64,000 bases of DNA from Pratylenchus scribneri. Its lineage: Eukaryota; Nematoda; Chromadorea; Rhabditida; Pratylenchidae. The stretch lies in assembly GCA_030063045.1 (NCBI GenBank), contig JAQSEB010000159.1, positions 558,001-622,000 of the forward strand, read 5' to 3'. Each line of letters starts with the position of its first letter. Position 1 is the stretch's first letter. The notes under the pieces were generated by a model that worked only from the letters and a program-made list of their open reading frames with translations, did not search any database and had not been told where the DNA came from. Shown piece after piece: positions 59,301-64,000 of the stretch. Both the position numbers and the translations under genes were made by a program.

Positions 59301-61081
59301 TAATTTGCTTTTTGTTTCTATAAAAATGTATTTGATTCCGAATTTTCGAAAAAATAAAGTCTATTTTACAATTTTAAGTTAAGAAATTTAAGATTTTTTA
59401 GTACATTTTTAGGTTAAAATTTGTTAGTATGGGATTAAAACTCGTGCTCAAAAAGTTAAAATTCTTAAGCCGATTCGGATCAAAAATAAAGCTCAAATTT
59501 CAATTCTCGACACCGAAAACTCATTACAACAATTTTTAAATTTAAACCATTCTAATTCCATTTTGATAAACCGGTCGCGCTTACCTTTTTTTGCTTCAGA
59601 AACTGCCTCCTCAACTACAACATTTTCAGCTCCATCTGAAAAAAAATTATCTAAATTTAATGAATATTAATATGTATTCATTTAATATCATTTGGAAAAA
59701 ATTTTTCAATCCGTAATTTAAAACTCCTATTTTGCATACCGGAAGAGTGCAGCATTTCTTCCATATCATGGTTTTGTACAATTAACGGTATTTGTTCTGT
59801 TTGATGGTGTTCATCAATAGCAACAAAATTGGTTTTTTCAACTAAAACAGAAAAAAGTTGCATTTCGTATAAAATATTTTTACTTTCATCTTCGCCTTTT
59901 CCTTCCGCCTCCCCATGTGTCTTCTGAATCTCCTTTGGTGGTTGATGCACCTTTTTGGACATGACTATGGAAGCATATGTTTGACGTTCTAAACAATAAA
60001 TAAATGACAAATTTTTATAGATTTATTTAGTACGAAATTAAAATCCAATTATAAAATTTAAATCCAATTATAAATAATTATAAAAATAGATAATATTGCT
60101 TTTTCCTTTCATTTTTAACAAAATTTTAAATCATCATAGAATTGTTTTGAGAAAAGATTATTTTCAATCTTCATTTTCGAGTGTCGGCATAGACTTTTTT
60201 TCTGCCTAATTTTTACTAGAGTTGGAAACTTTCGGGTTTTTAGACATTTGGTTTACCTTGTCCATTTTCATCAAATTCTTTAACTTTATTTGTCAAATCG
60301 TTCTTTTTGATGACATCTTCTTCACCTCCTACATTTGATGTCGATGTTGGATGTTTCACATCATTCTTTTTAGATGCCGGTGAAGATGTTTTCACAACAT
60401 TGAGATAAGATTTTTTCTGCGATACAGCAGGGATATCATCATTTTTGATAGGATTATTAACATCATCTTTGACAACATTATAGTCATGTTCTGCTGGCAA
60501 ATGACCGTCATCAAAATGCTTTCCATCCTTTCCACTGAATTGATCCGCTAAATGTTTATTATAGGCAGAATTTATTTTCGTTTGTTGTTTATCAGTAATC
60601 GGATTTGGTTTTTTCTTCTGACCCTCCTAAATGATACAATTAATTTTTTAATATATTAAAAATTTTAAAAACCTGCAATTGTTGAGGCAATTGATTCGTT
60701 GAATTGGAGGGAGTCGAAAAACGCTTATTTTTCCGCTTTGACCCTTCATAGGCCTCCAAATACACCGGTCGGCCATTAATTGTTGGATTTGGATTTCTGT
60801 AAATTTAGTGTAATATTTGAAATATATTTAAGAAATTACTCGCAGGCCTTTTTCACATCCTTTTCCTCTTTCATCCATACAAATCCAAAGCCCCGATTTT
60901 TTTTTGTCTTCGGATCTACAACTACAATGACCTTAAATTATTATATTTTATTAATGAAAATTAAATTTATTTTGAATGACTTTTTCAACGTCGCCAAATT
61001 GTTGAAAATATTTTTGCAATATTTCTTCCGTTGCGCTATATGCTAGCTGGCCGACGAATATTTCTCTCTTTTCATCACTTT
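56358..61081 (-). CDS. RRM-family gene, 3' half: RRM, acidic linkers, conserved C-terminal block (at least 924 aa)
   Basis: Exons: 60981-61081, 60840-60931, 60673-60796, 60257-60626, 59884-59988, 59740-59841, 59585-59635, 58797-59078, 58716-58744, 58593-58672, 57936-58167, 57439-57643 and 56358-57358; every junction keeps frame. The RRM is full length, with REIFVGQLAYSATEEILQKY and RGFGFVWM, closest in feel to RBM24/38 (SUP-12). The linker includes KKSYLNVVKTSS. The C-terminal block has exons of the same lengths (29, 80 and 205 nt) as the 48-53 kb gene. The last exon holds a 23-residue tandem duplication (KQLILMESSMSDLY unit) and a long charged tail. The RRM exon has no start codon and begins in phase 1, so it needs an upstream exon. 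The exon ending at 61501 in the adjacent gene fits exactly, so the two probably form one gene. Confidence 0.7.
57177..57314 (-). repeat. In-frame 69-bp tandem duplication in a coding exon
   Basis: Two units with a 69-nt period (23 codons), differing by a few bases. The related gene at 48 kb has one unit only. Being a multiple of three, it leaves the frame open. Confidence 0.85.
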
Positions 61082-61429
61082 CTGTGATAAATAAAATAAT
61101 TTATTAATATTATAAATTTTATAAACTACAAATTTTTTACCTCAATTTTTATAAATTTTTAAAATTCAAGGCGAAAAGAATGAATAGAGAATGAATTTAA
61201 AATAATAATATTATATTAATTAATTAATTAAAAATTGTAAATATTTTAAGAATTTAGTTAATGCATTTTTCGTTGAAAATTATAAAGTAAAATTATAGTC
61301 CTCCCAAATTTGTCATTAAGAAATTATCAAGACGGATGTGTTAAATATTATTATTATCTAATAAATGTTTTAAATTTATTTATTTGTTTGGTAGAGAAAA
61401 ATTTGAAAATTTTTAGTGTTTGATTATAA

Positions 61430-64000
61430 TCATAAAAAATTTGAGGCATGATCTCTCTGTTTAGTCATACAGATTTGAATGCTAATTTTTTTTTGTTTAC
61501 CATGTCCTTTTCTCTCAATTTCTTTAACTTTATCTGGCAAATTCTTCTTTTTGTTTGCATTTTCACTTCCTATTTTTGATGTCGATGCTCTCATCGAATG
61601 TACCAATTCGTCCTTTTTAGATACAATTTGGGGTGTTTGCGCAATATTTAGATAAGATTTTTTGGGTTGTACATCAAGGACTTCATCGTTTTTGATAGGA
61701 TTATTGGCATTATCTTTGGTAAACTTATCGCCATGGTCTTTTGGTGAATGATCACCAACAGACATTTCTTCCTTTACATTCGGAAATTTATCCTCAATCA
61801 TATTTGAATCCTTTTTATTATCATCAAAAACCTTCGTTTCCAATTTTTGATGGGGCGAATGACCGCCAATATGCTTTTCATCCTTTGCAGTCGGAATTTT
61901 TTCCCGAATATCATTTTTATGTTTTTGTTCTTCATAATTTTTATTATCATCCAAAACCATCGTTTGCAATTTTTGATTTTTATGATGATCAACTGTATCA
62001 ACATTTGATTTCTCAGCTAAAAAATGAGTATTTCTTCACCGGGGTTACTATTTTCAAGGATTCTCTAGAGAGGATTATTAATAGTGGGGGAGAGGGATAA
62101 TAGAGAAGAGGTCACTAAATTTCATTTAAATAAAATTTCCAACAATCAAAACATATTTTTGCAATTCTGAATATTTCTAAAAATGTCAGAAAATTTTTTT
62201 ATGCTTCAAACACATTTTTACATTATATTTTTATAGTTCACAGACATAATTTTCGATTAAAAACATGTTTTTATTATTCAAAATATCTATAATAAAGATA
62301 TTAAATTAAAGTTGGAAAAAATTTTTTGTGGAGGGGGGAGGAGTTATTAAAGAGATGGTTTCTAATAGAGAAAGGGTTAATAATAGAAAAAATAAGCTAA
62401 TTGTCATCAAATTTTTTACCTTCACTTTCTGCTTTTCCTCCCGCTGCCTCATGTTTTTTTGCCACGATTGTTGGATGATGTTCTCTTGTCAACATGAGGA
62501 CGGCATTATTTGTTTGTTGTTCTAATCAAAATATATGATAATTTTTAATATATTTTAATTTAAAATAAAATTAATTATAATATGTATTAAATTATTATAA
62601 AATTATAATTTTAACATTTATTTCCCTTTCTATTTTTTAAATGTTTAAAAAATAGTCATAATTTTAATGCATTCTTTACCTTTCTCTTCTTTGGTTTGTT
62701 GATTTTCCTTTTCTTCTTCCTCTACCATATCTGCCCAACTCATTTTTTTATCCTCCACTTTTGATGATGATTCCGGCACTGAAATTGCCCCAGAAAACTT
62801 TTCAGATGCCAATAATTCCGCTCCTAAAACTTTGTTAAAATAACATTTTAGAATAGGTTTGGTATTTGATTTTTTAATTATTTTGAAATAAAAATTCAGA
62901 TTTCTTACCAGAATTTGATTCATCATTTTCATGTTTTGGGGCACCACTTATCGCTGTATTCTTTTCCATTCCTGCCGATTCTTTTTCTATGGGTTTTTTG
63001 TCTTTCACTGTTGAATCTTTTTTATTTTTAACAGTATCAAACACTATATTTTGCTGATTATTTCTTTCACTTCTATTGCGTTTAACGGAATAACGCTCAA
63101 ACCAATTTTCATTGTTAATTGTAGAAGGAAGATTGTTATTCGTTGTGCCTAAAAATTAGATTAATTTTTCCATGTTTTTAATTATTTTTAAGTTCATTAA
63201 TCATTAATTCCCCAAAACTTGCCGGTTGCTCGAAGGACAGCAGGCGCCGATTTTGGACGATGTGGCGGTTTTCCAATTTTTGTATTCGTTTCTGATTCAG
63301 TAGGATGATTTTGACCGGTTGATCCTATAAATTAGACTACCGTATTTTTCCCATTAGTAACCATTTCTCAATTATGAACTCTTATAGGTCTATGAAAATT
63401 TGTAACACGGCGTCATTAATAAGAAAAATACGTTAATCTTTTCATACAATAAATATTTTTATGTTTAAATATATATTAGAGACATGAAATTCCCAGAAAC
63501 TTGCCTGCTGTTGTTTGACTATAAGCAGGCAGTCTTGATCCTGTTTGAGATGGTTGTTCTGTTCTTACATTCGTTGTTGGTTGTTGTCCTCCCGTGGCAG
63601 CCCTTGAGTTTAACATTGACAGATGCCTAGTCAAAGAGCTAAAAAAAATTCGAATAGTTCTTAAATCCAAATCCTTATTATTTTATTAAAATATCTCTTA
63701 GTAATTAGCATAAATTAGCGGTCTGAAAATGAATTTTCATAGGCTAAATCACCATGCCAAGCCGAATTTATCTAATCCTAATTCTCTATTGTTTTTTCCA
63801 AAAATATACGAGGCCAACATCTGTAAATTCCATATTTATTAATTTCAATATTTATTGCAAACATTTGTATTTTGACAAAAATAATTATAGTAATTCTTCC
63901 GATTGCATTGCTTTTTCCATTCCACCAAGCTCTTATAAGTACCCATTTTTTCTGTCTCGTGATTCTTACCGTTGAAATTGTCTAGCTGTCAAATTCGGAA
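61430..64000 (-). CDS. RRM-family gene, 5' half: acidic linker modules, runs off the window edge
   Basis: Exons: 63970 to beyond 64000, 63505-63638, 63223-63324, 62909-63148, 62680-62829, 62420-62521 and 61501-62016, in phase. The first two introns after 63638 both start GC (GCAAGTTT), at the positions where the 48-53 kb gene has its GC intron. Content: SRAATGGQQPTTN linker, STGQNHPTE, a charged stretch, KKMSWADMVEEEEKE (as in the 48-53 kb gene), then AEKSNVDTVDHHKNQK, repeated GHSPHQKLETKVFDD-like units and KKSYLNIAQTPQ. The last exon can end at the donor at 61501 (GGACATG|GTAAAC) and continue to the RRM exon at 61081, or read on to a stop at 61430. By analogy with its paralogue an RRM should lie just beyond the window. 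Disordered, highly charged, no catalytic domain. Confidence 0.6.

Noticed and set aside
63754..63975. Plus-strand ORF with a hydrophobic start (MPSRIYLILILYC)
   Set aside because: It lies across an intron and exon of the minus-strand family gene and has no splice or paralogue support.

Overview
This is AT-rich eukaryotic DNA from a nematode. Genes are split into many short exons by GT-AG introns as short as about 42 bp, intron ends read TTTTCAG or TTTTAG, and the gene content (astacin protease with EGF and CUB modules, tandem SPRY genes, expanded families of secreted proteins) is nematode-like. A tylenchid plant parasite (cyst or root-knot type) is my best guess, but this is inference only. 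Exon boundaries below were joined by hand, and each join was checked for reading-frame phase.

Left part (1-17,150). An unrecognised 7-exon gene (73-1544, minus). An unrecognised plus-strand gene (3302-4547) whose start lies antisense over a decayed SPRY remnant. A secreted astacin metalloprotease (5008-8656, minus). Then a duplicated SPRY locus: one complete coiled-coil/SPRY gene (10636-13317, minus), and a second copy (14908-16175, minus) in which the SPRY half is replaced in frame by a forkhead (FoxA/PHA-4-like) DNA-binding domain that stops early.

Middle part (17,149-30,935, plus). A tandem family of secreted pepsin-fold proteins: a 5'-truncated copy, two complete 10-exon genes (19568-24500 and 25675-30935) and a further relic. 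Both complete proteins have lost the first catalytic Asp (S-T-I instead of D-T-G) and altered the second motif (D-T-T), and both end in a hydrophobic tail. They look like membrane-tethered pseudoproteases.

Right part (31,746-64,000, minus). A family built from shared exon modules: signal peptide, RRM, Pro/Gln-rich linker, acidic KSYL/SWADMVEE linkers and a conserved C-terminal block. Members are the 13-exon gene 48113-53541, whose signal-peptide exon joins the RRM in frame; the large gene 56358 to beyond the window end (two halves listed separately); an RRM-less relative (31746-35249); and two small secreted helical-repeat proteins (38050-42130 and 35477-37069). Paralogues share GC-AG introns at matching positions. 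The genes at 42130 and 53541 share their signal-peptide exon, promoter and an upstream repeat tract, which suggests recent exon shuffling.

Introns and spacers are packed with foldback/MITE-type elements. Two have exact 8-bp target-site duplications, and one appears to supply the last codons of a gene.
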